Of a DNA stretch of 64,000 bases, positions 1 through 11,479 are shown piece after piece. The stretch covers positions 736,369 to 800,368 of the forward strand of contig PSQN01000007.1 of the NCBI GenBank assembly GCA_002989075.1, written 5' to 3'. Both the position numbers and the translations under genes were made by a program. The notes under the pieces are model-generated. The model searched no databases. It saw nothing but the letters and a program-made list of their open reading frames with translations, and was not told where the DNA came from. This DNA comes from Arthonia radiata (lineage: Eukaryota > Ascomycota > Arthoniomycetes > Arthoniales > Arthoniaceae). The first letter of the stretch is position 1. Each line of letters begins with the position of its first letter.

Positions 1-3000
1 GTAGCAAGAACCCAGCAGACGCGCCGTCGCGCCGTCCAGATTACGAGAATTTGCGTGGAGCAAAGGAAGACAACGCCAACGAGATGTTGCCGAGCCTGCA
101 GCAGAAGCTCAGGAGAGGTGCTGCTTTGCCTGGTGCTGGGGAAGAGCCCCCTAGCCCAGAAGAAGGTGTGATTGCTGCCTCAATCACATTGCTTGAAAAT
201 CAGTTTGAACACTGTCAGCGGTTTGGCCACCGACCTGAAACCCCGGACGCGACTGTGGCCCAAATCGGGGGCAGATCGGAGTCAGATACAGACCTCATGC
301 AGGACGCCCAGGAGCGAGAAACGCGTCCGTCTTCCCCTGCTGATGCAGAGCCTTTTCCGGTAGCTCTCGTATTACGAGTTGAGGTAGTTGCAGCTACCGC
401 TCTTAAAATAGCTTACAATGATACTCCTCGGGGTCTCGCGACCCTGATCCTCGAAGCTCAGCAGAGGGACGCCTTTGTGAAGCAGAAAGTATCGGAGTTG
501 AAATTATTGGCTGGGACTAAAGGTCAGCAGAGTGATAAAACGGCAACAGATCGCCGTTAAGCCGGCACGAGAAAGCGCCGTGCGAGTCGAATCGACTCAG
601 ATGCCCCAACAGGGCCCGACTCGGACTCCGAGTCTCTAAAGCACGCAGAATGGTCAGTCGACAGCTACGGGTTGTTGCGCCAAGGTGGCAAAATCTGGAT
701 ACCAGAATGCTCTGCGTTGAAGCTTAAAATTATAAGCAGAAATTATAATAATAAGCTTGCTGGCTACTTTAAGGTCGAGAAGACCCTTGAAATCCTAAGA
801 CGTAAATATACGTAGGAAAAGATAGCAACGTATATCAAGAACTTTATTGCTGAATATAATATATGCCAACGGACAGCCGTAAAGAGGCATAAGCCATACG
901 GCGAAATGGCGGCAATGCCGGTCCCGATTGGCCCTTTTGAGGACCTATCCTTGGACTTTGTTGTTAAACTACCGATGGTTCTTTTAAAGAACGGGGACAT
1001 TGTTAATTCAATCCTTGTAGTCGTGGACCGCTTCTCTAAGTTTGTAACCTATATTCTAGTCAGTAAAACTATAGATGCTATGGAGCTAGCAGAAGTGCTT
1101 TACAAACACTGGGCGAAAACGTCGGGATTCCCAAGGAGCCTCTTGTCTAACAGAGGATCTGTGTTTACTAGCTTATATTGGAGCACCTTTTGCCAGCATT
1201 TGGCCGTAAAACGAAGGTTAAGCACAGCATTTCACCCTTAAACTGATGGCTAAACCGAGCGCTAGAACCAGGAGCTTGAAAACTACCTACGTATCTACAT
1301 CTCTTGGGATTAAGATGATTGGCATGAGTATCTAGAAGAAGCTGCTTTTACGTACAATTCAAAAGTTTATTTATCGACAAAAATTTCGCCGATTGAATGT
1401 GCGTTCGGTCGCGTTGCAGACGTACTAGACGGCGCGCCGCCGCCGGATCGGCACCGCACCGTGGTTAAGCCGAACGACCTTCCTGTCGGTAAGGACACCT
1501 CCCGTTAAGGGGGAAGGCAGCCTAGGCCAGAACATCCTATGGCAGTTGAGCATATAGAAGAACGCCTTCTCCGCTAACAAGAAATAAAGCAGTAGCTAGA
1601 GAAAGCTTAGCGTCTGCAGACAGAATGGTACAATACTAAGCACACACCAAAACACTATGCAGTAGGTGACTTAGTGCTGCTATCGTTAAAGAACCTTAAG
1701 ACAAAGAGGCCAATAAAGAAGCTCGACGATCGAAGCTTAGGACCATTCAGGATCCTTAAGAAAGTAGGTAAACAAGCTTACCAGCTGGCACTGCCAGACT
1801 CCTACCGCATCCACTCTGTCTTCTACGTATCCTTACTAGAGCTATATCGCCGTCGGCCCGGTACGGAACCGCCTAGTCCGGTCGAAGTCGATAGTAGTGA
1901 AGAATAGCTCGTTGAGGCGATCCGCTTTAAGGTCAAGAACAAAGACTAGTATTGGACCAAGTGGCAGGGGTAGTCGGAGGCAAATAACACGATGGAGCCG
2001 CGGGCACATCTTGAAGACTCTAACGCCCTCAAGAAATTTGAGAAGCGTAAAGACGCTGAGCCGAGAGGCAAGCGTCTGAGACGAACTAGGCAACGCGGAT
2101 AAGAAAGGGCTACAAGCCTACGCGATTAGCCCACGATGTGACGCCGAAGAGAAGGCGGATTACCTGAAGTACAGTTCTGAACATAGAATTGGTATAGTAT
2201 CAAACCCCAAGACTATTCGTACATAATTGTGAAGCTCAAGCCATAAGAAAGCTGAAATAAGACTTGTACAGGAAGAAAATGCAGAACCATTCCGATAAGC
2301 CAAGGAAAACCACTCACACAGACCAAACCCCAGCCAAACAAAAGGCAGAAAACCACGAAAAGACTACCCGAACTGGCACCGAAGTTAGTACGGATCGGCG
2401 GTATAATACTGTTTGACCCAGCCGCGACCACCGTCAACGCGGTCCCGAATCCAATCAACCAGACCTGCCATAGCCAGCTCGTGAGGAGCCTTATTCGCAG
2501 GCGGCTGAGGGCCGTACAACCCTATACCAGAATCGAAGCTCTGGCGTAGCGCCTTGATGCGCTCAAAATCGTCAGTATCGGCCTGCTCGACCGACTTGGT
2601 GCCCAGACCGCGCTGCCAGGCCTGCAGCTGAACGCAAAAGGCGCGAAGCAGAGTAAGATAGTCGTCGCGGAAAGACTCTTCGTCATCCCAGACGTCCTCG
2701 CCAGAGGTCAAGAAGAAGTTGGCGCGCACGAGGAGGTTGCAGGCACGTCTCCACCGAGCGGGGACCTAGCACATGTCAATATGGGGTCAATTAGTACCCA
2801 AGACGGGGGGGTATCAGACTTACCATCTCACACTTGTCTCCTGACCTCCCAACACTAGCACAGCGAGCACACTTAGCGTACTGCCCCTTGGGCCACTCGC
2901 AGGTCCAGTCCTCGTGATGCTTGAAATCGGAGTTCGCGGAAGGACCACCACGTGCAGCCATGTCGCCAAACAAGGCCTTCATGCAACGGCAGCACACTGG

Positions 3001-4284
3001 GACGTAAGCCTCTGGCTGAGGCTGGATTGACGCAGGCACGGCGCGAAAAGCGGGATTCGAGGAGGCAGACCGGCGAGACTTCGCAGGCGACTCGGGCTCA
3101 TAAGCAGTGCCGCGGTAATAGGGAGAACGGACAATCTCGTCATCGTCGGAGTCGTCTTTACGGACGTGACGCTTTCAACGAGCTAGAATGCTAACAGTCA
3201 GACTAGGACAAAGCAATGAGAGATAGGAGACTTACGAGGAGTCGCAGGAGTCAGAGACACGCTACCTAGTTCGGGAGAGCGTAGAACAGGAGAAGCCGCA
3301 GATGATTCAGGAATTGGTGAAGCAACCTTGGGAGCTTTCTTCTTGCGGGCGTCACGAAGAAGAGCTTCAGGATCAACAGCGGCTTCAGGGTCCTCAATGC
3401 CGCGAGTTGAGCGGCGAGTTGGCGCTTCAGGAGAGCTCGCTCCAGCAGCGGGTTTGTTGACGGGGTTGAAACCCGACATAGTGGAGATTGTGAAGGCGAA
3501 TTGGAGGCAATCTGACACCGGATTAGCTACGAACTCATCACCCAAGAAGAGAAGTGAAGGCCTACCAGAGAAGAGAAGCTTGCAGGCCAAGCAGAAGAGT
3601 ATGATGATGTTGAAGAAAGAAAGAGGAAGTTCGAAAGAGCAAGAGCCTTGTTTTATGCCTATCGTCAGGTACCGATAACAAAGCTTCCGCCTACAGGTGC
3701 GGATTTGGGAGCAAAGAAGCCTATTTACGCAGGTTGCTACTACCTACAGGGGCAATTAATCGGCAAAAGCGTGCATGAGAGTATGTAAAAGAACGCGAAA
3801 TTAGGTAAAAATAATACAAAACCTCACCACCGAGCTCACAACTCAGGCTCGGGAGCTTCAAATTAAAAGTAAAGCTTAGCACTATAACTCGGTGCTGCAG
3901 AAAATTAGCACTAAACGACGCGCAGGATGATAGTGAGCAACATTACTCTTTTCCCGACTGAACGCAGACATGAGCCAGCGGGTTTTTAACGAGGTTGTTG
4001 CCCTGCGTAAGACGATAAATGGAAGGTGCGATAGAGATAGCGGATTGCACCCGGATCGAGGGCGATCCTCCTTAAGGGGGAAGGTAGTTGTGATGTATGG
4101 ACGTCCCGATGGCGAATTGGGACGGAATGTTGCCTATTTGGGAAGGCTGCGATCCTTGGAGGATATCTTCCCTCTAGTGGACGTATCCCTTTCTGGTCTC
4201 CTCAATAATTAGCTTGAACACCAGTAGGGCCTATCTGGGCCCTTTTTGCTACCTGACTGCTCCCTGCCCTACACCCAGATTACA
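1..4284 (+). mobile_element. Ty3/Gypsy chromodomain LTR element, copy 1 (fossil, left end outside window)
   Basis: This is the 3' part of a Ty3/Gypsy element and the least mutated of four related copies here. Visible parts are a pol linker region (51-560), the integrase core (906-1241, with the VVDRF.KF.TYI type signature), the integrase C-terminal region (1674-1907, PFRILKKVGKQAYQL) and a chromodomain-like stretch (~1920-2070, with a W-Q-G motif). A reverse-strand accessory gene follows (2385-3479), then a non-coding 3' region that probably contains the 3' LTR. Alignment with copy 2 ends at the CA of position 4284, the likely LTR end; its start is not certain (a TG near 4090 is one candidate). 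The element is broken in many places. Family and parts are read from the sequence; age cannot be judged because RIP inflates divergence. Confidence 0.85.
2385..3479 (-). pseudogene. Reverse-strand cysteine-rich accessory gene inside Gypsy copy 1 (fossil)
   Basis: Coding-like segments lie on the strand opposite to pol, between the chromodomain and the 3' end of the element. The 5' segment (from an ATG at 3479) is Ser/Pro/Ala-rich and basic. The middle segment (about 2791-3130) has a cysteine pattern with CCRCMK, then WTCEW, then CARCASVG and a final Cys, like the small DUF3716-type cysteine domains of fungal genomes (tentative). The last segment (2385-2729) is acidic and helical. GT/AG splice signals at segment borders suggest the ancestral gene had introns. 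Mutated versions sit at the same place in Gypsy copies 2 and 4, so the gene travels with the element. Function unknown; a DNA- or RNA-binding role is only a guess. Confidence 0.6.
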
Positions 4285-4929
4285 GGTTAGCAAAGACTAC
4301 TAGTAAGTTTATTGCCTTATTACAGCTATCTTTTATCTATATTTAGATAGTTGTATTAAACTATTATTACAAAGAGTAGGGTTTCTAAGATTAGTTATTA
4401 TACTTACTTTGCTTAGTACTATTAAACTATTATTTCTTAAAGTAGTATTCTTTAACTTAATACTCTAGTTTTCTATAATATAAGTATAGCTTATTCTTTA
4501 TTCTATGTTTTCTCTTCTAATTGTTTAGTTTCTTTTATAGTTTTATAAAATCTAATTCTATTAGATCGTCTCAATTTTATTGTATATTCGCTTAGTTCTT
4601 TGTTTTATAAAATCTATTAGTAAGATTATTCTTCTTTTTTATCTATCTTTTAAAGTTACTATCGTTAATTTTCTTTTTATAAATATAAATTATTTTCTTA
4701 ATATAGTCTTTAAGTTCTTTATAAAAGGTCTTAATAAGGGATTTCTTGTTTTATTCTGTTTAATTAGTATACTATATAAATTTAGCGGTATACCTGCTTG
4801 CTAGTCCTATTTACTTTAGATTCTAGAGTTTTCTAGTAGCGACGCGTCTAGCGTTTGTCTAATTAAAAATCTTTCTAAGCTTTTTTTAGAAGAAGATAAA
4901 GCTAGCGAAGAATTTATCGGTATCCTTAT
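4285..4929. other. AT-rich RIP-like DNA, no recognised gene
   Basis: This stretch is very AT-rich, with short degenerate frames only. The 74-aa frame at 4580-4804 is low-complexity Ile/Leu/Phe and is what AT-rich DNA yields by chance. It may be internal sequence of the LTR element whose LTR-like piece follows, because that piece is not flanked by Gypsy sequence on this side. Confidence 0.5.
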
Positions 4930-5379
4930 GCTTACTCTTTATTAAAATAAACAAAAAGTCGTTAAAGTAGTACTCAACTTACTTATAAGCATCTCTGTTT
5001 ATATAAAAAATAGTAAATAAAACTAAAGTTATATTATTTAAAAACTAGTCTTTATAAGTTTTAAAGTATATAGCTAGGTGTATTAAAAATAAAGTAACTT
5101 TAGAATATTTACTTAAGAAGCTTTTTTCTATTTTAATATTAACGTTCGATATCTTACTTATATTAGCTATTCTATTAGCTATATAGTCTAAGGTATATAG
5201 ATAAGTTTCTCTGTATTCAACGGTTTTAATAGCTCTTTTATTGCGTTATTAGGATTCTATTGCAATATAGCGACGTTGCTAACGTCGCTATATTAGAGTT
5301 ATTGGATATTCTATATAATGCTCTAATAAGGCTAACTGCGCTTAGCCTTGTACTAGCTAAATGTAGTAAGACTATAATA
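4930..5379 (+). repeat. LTR-like copy, same family as LTR at 63,021 (fossil)
   Basis: The right part (about 5160-5379) matches the LTR at 63,255-63,470 clearly. Shared blocks are the TATAGTCTAAGGTATA stretch, the TCTCTGTATTC stretch, the hairpin at 5264-5294 and the GCGCTTAGCCTTGTACTAG end. The left edge is estimated from the 450-bp length of the complete LTR and is uncertain. Most differences are C-to-T or G-to-A. The right end abuts directly on mid-integrase Gypsy sequence at 5380, while the left flank is not Gypsy, so this is not a simple insertion into Gypsy copy 2. Confidence 0.6.
5264..5294. repeat. 13-bp perfect hairpin in LTR relic
   Basis: The arms AATATAGCGACGT and ACGTCGCTATATT flank a 5-nt loop. 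The same hairpin occurs in the intact LTR at 63,356-63,384. All CpGs in both arms survive here although the surroundings are heavily C-to-T mutated. Confidence 0.85.
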
Positions 5380-8300
5380 CTTATAGTTATTAACCACGTT
5401 TTAAAGTTTATAACCTATATTCTAGTTAGTAAAACTATAGATACTATAAAGCTAGTAGAAATACTTTGTAAGTATTAAACAAAAATATTAAAATTTCTAT
5501 AAAGTCTTTTACTTAATAGAGAATCTATATTTACTAGCTTATATTAGAGTATCTTTTACTAGTATTTAGCTATACAATAAAGGTTAAATATAGCGTTTTA
5601 CTTTTAAACTAATAGCTAGACTAAGTATTAAAACTAGAAGCTTAATAACTATCTATATATATATAGATCTTAAAACTAAAATAAATAATATAAGTATCTA
5701 AAAGAAGCTACTTTTATATATAACTTAAAGATCTATTTTTTAATAAAAATATTGCTACTAATTAAATATATATTTAGCTATATAGTAAATATACTAGACA
5801 GCGTACTGCTACTAAATTAGTATTATACTATAGTTAGACTAAATAATCTTTCTATTAGTAAGAATATCTCTTATTAAGAGGAAAGGTAGCCTAAGTTAGA
5901 ATACTCTATAGTAGTTAAGTATATAGAAGAATATCTTCTTTATTAATAAAAAATAAGGTAGTAGCTAAAGAAAGCTTAGCATCTATAAATAAAATAGTAT
6001 AATACTAAGTATATACTAAAATACTATATAGTAGGTAATTTCGTACTACTATTGTTAAAGAATCTTAAAATAAAGAGGCTAATAAAGAAGCTTAATAATT
6101 AAAGCTTAGAACCGTTTAAAATTCTTAAGAAAGTAAGTAAATAAGCTTACTAGCTAGTTTACTAGACTTTTACTATATTTACTCTATCTTTTATATATTC
6201 TTACTAGAGCTATATTACTATTAATCTAATATAGAACTGTTTAGTTTAGTTAAAGTTAATAGTAGTAAGAAATAGCTTATTAAGATAATCTACTTTAAAA
6301 TTAAAAATGAAGACTAGTATTAAACTAAGTAGTAGAGATAGTTAAAGGTAAATAATATAATAGAGCTACAGGTATATCTTAAAGACTTTAATACTCTTAA
6401 GAAATTTAAGAAGTATAAAGGTATTAAGTTAAAAGATAAGTATTTAAGATAAACTAGATAATATAAATAAGAGAGGGCTATAAGTCTATATAATAAGCCT
6501 ATAATATAATACTAAAGAGAAGATAGAATACCTTAAGTATAGTTTAGAATATAAAATTAGTATAATATAAAACTTTAAGGCTACTTATATATAAGTATAA
6601 AGCTTAAGCTATAAGAAAGCTAAAATAAGACTTATATAGAAAGAAAATATAGAACTATTCTAATAAGCTAAGAGAAACTACTTATATAGATTAAAACCCT
6701 AGCTAAATAAAAAGTAAAAAACTATAAGAAGACTACTTAAACTAGTACTAAAGTTAGTATAGATTAGTAGTATAATACTACTTAATCTAGCTATAACTAC
6801 TATTAATATAGTTCTAAATCTAGTTAACTAGACTTCCTATAGCTAGATTATTAGAGGCCTTATTTATAGGTAGCTAAGAACTATATAACTCTATATTAGA
6901 ATTAAAGCTTTAGTATAGTAGCTTAATACAACTAAAGTCCTTAGTATTAGTTTTATTAACTAAATTATTGCCTAGACTACGCTACTAGATCTGTAGTTAA
7001 ATATAAAAGATATAGAGTAAAGTAAGATAGTCTTTATAGAAAGACTCTTCTTTACTTTAAATATTCTTACTAGTAGTTAGAAAGAAGTTAGTATATATAA
7101 ATAGGTTATAGGTATATTACTACTAAGTAGATATTTAGTATATATTAATATTAAGCTAATTAGTATCTAAGATAGAAAGTATTAGACTTACTATTTTATA
7201 CTTATCTTCTAACCTTTTAATACTAGTATAGTAAGTATACTTAGTATATTACTTCTTAAACTACTTATAAATCTAGTTCTTATAATATAAGAAGTTAGAG
7301 TTTATGATAAAACTGCTATATATAGCTATATCGCTAAATAAGACCTTTATATAATAATAGTATATTAGAACGTAAGCCTCTAGCGAAGGCTAAATTAAAG
7401 TAGATATATTATAAAAGATAAAGTTTAAGAAGATAGACTAGTAAAAATTTATAGATAACTTAGACTTATAAGTAGTACTATAGTAATAGAGAGAATAAAC
7501 AATCTTATTATTATTAGAGTTATTCTTATAGAAGTAATACTTTTAGTAAGTTAGAATACTAATAGTCGGACTAGAATAAAGAAGTAAGAGATAGTAGACT
7601 TATAAAGAGTTATAAAAGTTAGAGATATACTATTTAGCTTAGAAGAGTATAGTATAAATAAAGCTATAGATAATTTAGAAATTAATAAAGAGATTTTAGA
7701 AGCTTTCTTCTTATAGATATTATATAGTAGAGCTTTAAGATTAATAGTAGCTTTAGGATTCTTAATACTATAAGTTAAGTAGTAAGTTAATACTTTAAAA
7801 GAGCTTACTTTAGTAATAGGTTTATTAATAGAAGTAAAACCTAATATAGTAGAGATTATAAAGGTAAATTAGAGGCGACTTAGTACTATATTAGCTATAA
7901 ACTTATTATCTAAAAAAATAAGTAAAGGCTTACTAAAAAAGAAATTATAAACTAAGTAAACGAGTATAATAATATTAAAGAAAAAAAGAGAAAGTTTAAA
8001 AGAGTAGAAGCCTTATTTTATATCTACTATTAGATAATAATAATAAAGCTTCTATCTATAGATACTAATTTAGAAGCAAAGAAGCCTATTTATATAGATT
8101 ACTACTATCTATAAAGGCAATTAATTAGTAAAAGTATATATAAGAGTATATGAAAGAATATAAATGTAGATAAAAATAATATAAAACCTTACTACTAAGC
8201 TTATAACTTAGATTTAGAAGCTTTAGATTAAGAGTAAAGCTTAGTACTATAACTTAGTACTATAGAAAACTAGTACTAAACGATATATAGAATAATAGTA

Positions 8301-8648
8301 AGTAATATTACTCTTTTTCTAACTAAATATAGATATAAGCTAGTGGATTTTTAATAAGATTATTGCTCTATATAATATAGAGATAGAAGATATAATAGAT
8401 ATAGTAGATTATATTTAGATTAAGGGCAATTCTTTTTAAAAGGAAAGGTAGTTATAATATATAAACGTTCTAATAGTAAATTAGAATAGAATGTTGTCTA
8501 TTTAGAAAGGCTATAATTCTAAGAGAATATCTTTTATCTAGTAGATATATTTCTTTCTTTTCTCCTTAATAATTAGCTTAAATACTAGTAGAGCCTATTA
8601 GAACCCTTTTTGCTATCTAATTACTTTCTATTCTATATTTAGATTATA
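5380..8648 (+). mobile_element. Ty3/Gypsy chromodomain element, copy 2 (fossil, 5' truncated)
   Basis: Colinear with copy 1 from mid-integrase to the 3' end. Parts are integrase (5380-5800), integrase C-terminal region (~6000-6240), chromodomain-like stretch (~6290-6440), reverse-strand accessory gene relic (~6600-7850) and 3' region ending near 8648. Almost all differences from copy 1 are C-to-T or G-to-A transitions, as RIP gives. The 5' half is missing; the element begins flush with the LTR-like piece at 5379. Broken throughout. Confidence 0.8.
6600..7850 (-). pseudogene. Accessory cysteine-rich gene relic in Gypsy copy 2 (fossil)
   Basis: Aligns by eye with the reverse-strand gene of copy 1 in the same position relative to the chromodomain. 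Heavily mutated, with no usable open frame. It shows that the reverse-strand gene belongs to the element family and is not a private insertion in copy 1. Confidence 0.6.
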
Positions 8649-10235
8649 TAAAGCCTTTTATTAAAGTAGCTTAATATACCTTTATATATGTAGAGGCTAT
8701 TCTAGACCTAGTATTTCTAAAGATTAGCCTTAAAAAGCTACTATTAAAATATAAAATTGTTCTTTACTAACTTTAAGAGCTATTATTAATTAGTTAAATT
8801 AATCTACTTATTATCTTAGCTTAATTACTTGCTATTAATATTACTTAGAGTATCTTAACAGACCTTAATAGCTAGACTTAACTAGCTATATTACTACTTA
8901 TAGAGTTTTATTAACTTCTATCGCTACTATTTATTAAGGTCTTTAAGCTATAATTTAACTAACTTAGCCTTAATAACTATATAAAAGTAGCCTATATACC
9001 CGTTATAGTCTATCTAACTAAGCATCTATTAAATATTAACTAAACTATCTTATTTAACTTAATAAATATAGTTAATATTATAAAGATTAATACTAAAGCT
9101 AAGTATAACTGTTATACAGATTACTAAGTATTTATTACTATTAAATATAGTTGAAATAGCCTTTTATATATTGTTCTATAGTTAGCTATAATATAGCTAG
9201 ATAATATTATTTATTAACTAAACTGATAATTTAAGCTATATTAACTATACTTAAATTTAAGTAATAAAAATAATAACTTTTAATACTTTCTATATATAAA
9301 TAATTATCTTTAATAGCCGCTTATTAGGTTATTATTAAGCTATATTATACAGTAGTTAAATAACGTACTATTAAATAGTTAAAAGACTTATATTAGACTC
9401 TCTCTTAAAGAATAGATTAATATTACTTAAATTAATTAACGTTTGAATAATATATATACTGTTTTTGATTATAAGCTTAAACTTTAACTTATAAAATATT
9501 AAAATTAAGAGTATAGCGATAGTTATAAAGAAAATAATATAGTTTAGTAATAAATATTAAAGTATACTAAGTTTAAGAAACTTAGAATAAAAGAACTCTC
9601 TCTATTTACTATAAATATATAGTTTATTAATAGTAAGAAGGTAGATAGCTTTATAAAAAGAAGGCTACTTAATTGTATTTTAAAAAAAGATATTACTTAA
9701 TATAATTTTAGAACTAGCTATATATATATATATACTATCTATTTATAATTTATTAATAGCTCTTTTTACTATTAATTAAACTATTTAATATAAATAGCTA
9801 TACTTCTTAAAGCTACTTTATTATTTTATACTAATTATCTTTAATTATCTTTAAGAGGCTAACAATTAATAAAATACTTAGATTTAGTATATAGAGTAGG
9901 CTAAATACTTAAAAGATAAGTATCTTTGTAAACTTATATTTTATAATTAATATAATATCTTATTAGGCTTTTAATATCTTTAAAGCTTTAAGCTATTTAA
10001 CTTTTATCTATTAAAGACTATTTAGCTATTTAATTAACTATATAAAAGTAGAAGATAAGTAGGTTATTTAGATATTATTAATAGCAGACACTATATTAGT
10101 ATTCTTAGCGTATATATACATTACTATATATAACTAAAATAGTTCTTAGACATTTTTAGTTAGAATTTTTATATAGTTAGAAATGTAAGGTATTATTAAC
10201 TTAATTGATATACTTTTTTAATTGAATTTTAACGA
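8649..10235. other. AT-rich RIP-like DNA, nothing recognised
   Basis: Strongly AT-rich with TAG/CTA-dense sequence. I see no open frame, no terminal repeats and no match to the other repeats in the window. It is probably an older, fully eroded transposon. The border to the gene island is abrupt at about 10,230-10,260. Confidence 0.5.
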
Positions 10236-10546
10236 TTAGAGTAATCCTTGGTTAATAAGACTAAAAAAGCTGCTATAGGGCCTTAGATCCTTTAGGCGTT
10301 CACACCCTAAAGGGGAATAGCGTGGTAAACATGCGCGGGCGCCCAAGGGTCTGAGCGGGCTGAGACTAGCGGCGGAGGCGGCGGAAGATGCGCAACGGCG
10401 CGGCATCAGTCCGCCCCGCAGGCGCTTGGATTGCGATGCTGTCAGTGCGTACCGAGGCTTGGACGAGTGTCCAACCAATCGACATGGTGAATGAGATGCA
10501 ATGTGACCCTCGTCCAGTCCTCTGTTCAACGCAGGGTTTGACAATA
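10236..10546. promoter_or_regulatory. Upstream region of the SDR gene at the island edge
   Basis: About 300 bp of GC-rich DNA between the AT-rich block and the SDR start codon. Frames run through it on both strands but have no family likeness. The in-frame upstream extension from 10,388 is judged to be 5' leader. Confidence 0.4.
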
Positions 10547-11454
10547 ATGGATGTACAGAGACTGTTTGATGTCCACGACAAGGTAGTGCTGGTCACAGGC
10601 GGGGCAAAGGGCATAGGGTTTGCGCAATGCACGCCCGCGATCCAAGACCAACTGCTGACAGCCCACAGGCGCATGATTTCCGAGGGTTTCGTACGCGCAG
10701 GCGCAAAAGTGTACATATCCTCCCGGGATGCGTCCTCATGCGAGAACGCATGTCAGGAGCTCAACGTGCTGGGTTCAGGCTCGGCACACGCCATACCGGC
10801 CAACTTCTACGACGAGAAGGAATGCAAGAGGCTTGCAGATGAGATCAAGAAGCAAGAAAAGAAATTACATGTCTTGGTGAACAACAGCGGGAGTAATTGG
10901 GGTGCGCCCTATGATGAATATCCAGAGAGTGCTTGGATTCGGGTCTTAACACTGAATCTGCAACGTGTGTTCACGATAACACAGCTGCTCACGCCTCTGC
11001 TAGAAGAAGCGAGCACGGAAAGCGATCCGGCGCGCGTGGTGAACATTGGAAGTGTGGACGGCTTACGAGTACCCGCTCTCGAGACCTTTGCGTACAGCAG
11101 CAGTAAAGCTGGTCTTCACCATCTCAGTCGAGTACTGGCCAATCATCTCGGCAAAAGGGGAATCACGTCAGTACAGCTCACTTTCTGCTGCCCCTTGCCC
11201 GCGATCGAGCGCAGTAGCTGACGTCTTCGTGCAGATCCAACACCATTGCCTGTGGTCCTTTCCAGTCGAAGATGATGGCTGCTACTTTGGATCGTTTCAA
11301 AGACGCCATTGAGGCCAGCATTCCACTAGGCAGGATAGGTAGTCCCAAGGATATCACTGGAACATGTCTGTTCCTCAGCAGTCGCGCCGGCGCCTATGTG
11401 AATGGGGCAACAATAACCCTAGACGGTGGTTCCGTAATAGCCTCAAAGATGTGA
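10547..11454 (+). CDS. Short-chain dehydrogenase/reductase, probably peroxisomal
   Basis: Classical SDR, predicted 262 aa, three exons: 10547-10617, 10669-11166 and 11235-11454. Both introns (51 and 68 nt) have CTGAC branch sites. Visible motifs are the cofactor-binding TGGAKGIG (residues 17-24), NNSG (95-98), the catalytic Ser152, and Tyr166-x3-Lys170. The ATG at 10547 is chosen because the Rossmann fold starts about 10 residues later; an upstream in-frame ATG at 10388 would add sequence without likeness. The protein resembles the RhlG/3-oxoacyl reductase-like SDRs of fungi (NWG-PYDEYP and LTLNLQRVF blocks). It ends in SKM, a variant of the peroxisomal PTS1 signal. Expected to be an NAD(P)H-dependent oxidoreductase; the substrate cannot be told. 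The next gene converges on it with a 25-bp gap. Confidence 0.88.
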
Positions 11455-11479
11455 ATACGTATGTGTAATGTCCAGCTTT

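Noticed and set aside
4580-4804. 74-aa hydrophobic frame in AT-rich DNA.
   Set aside because: Ile/Leu/Phe/Lys low-complexity product expected from AT-rich sequence; no start context or family.
10388-10546. Upstream extension of the SDR frame.
   Set aside because: No likeness to SDR N-termini; the ATG at 10547 lies at the usual distance before the cofactor-binding motif.
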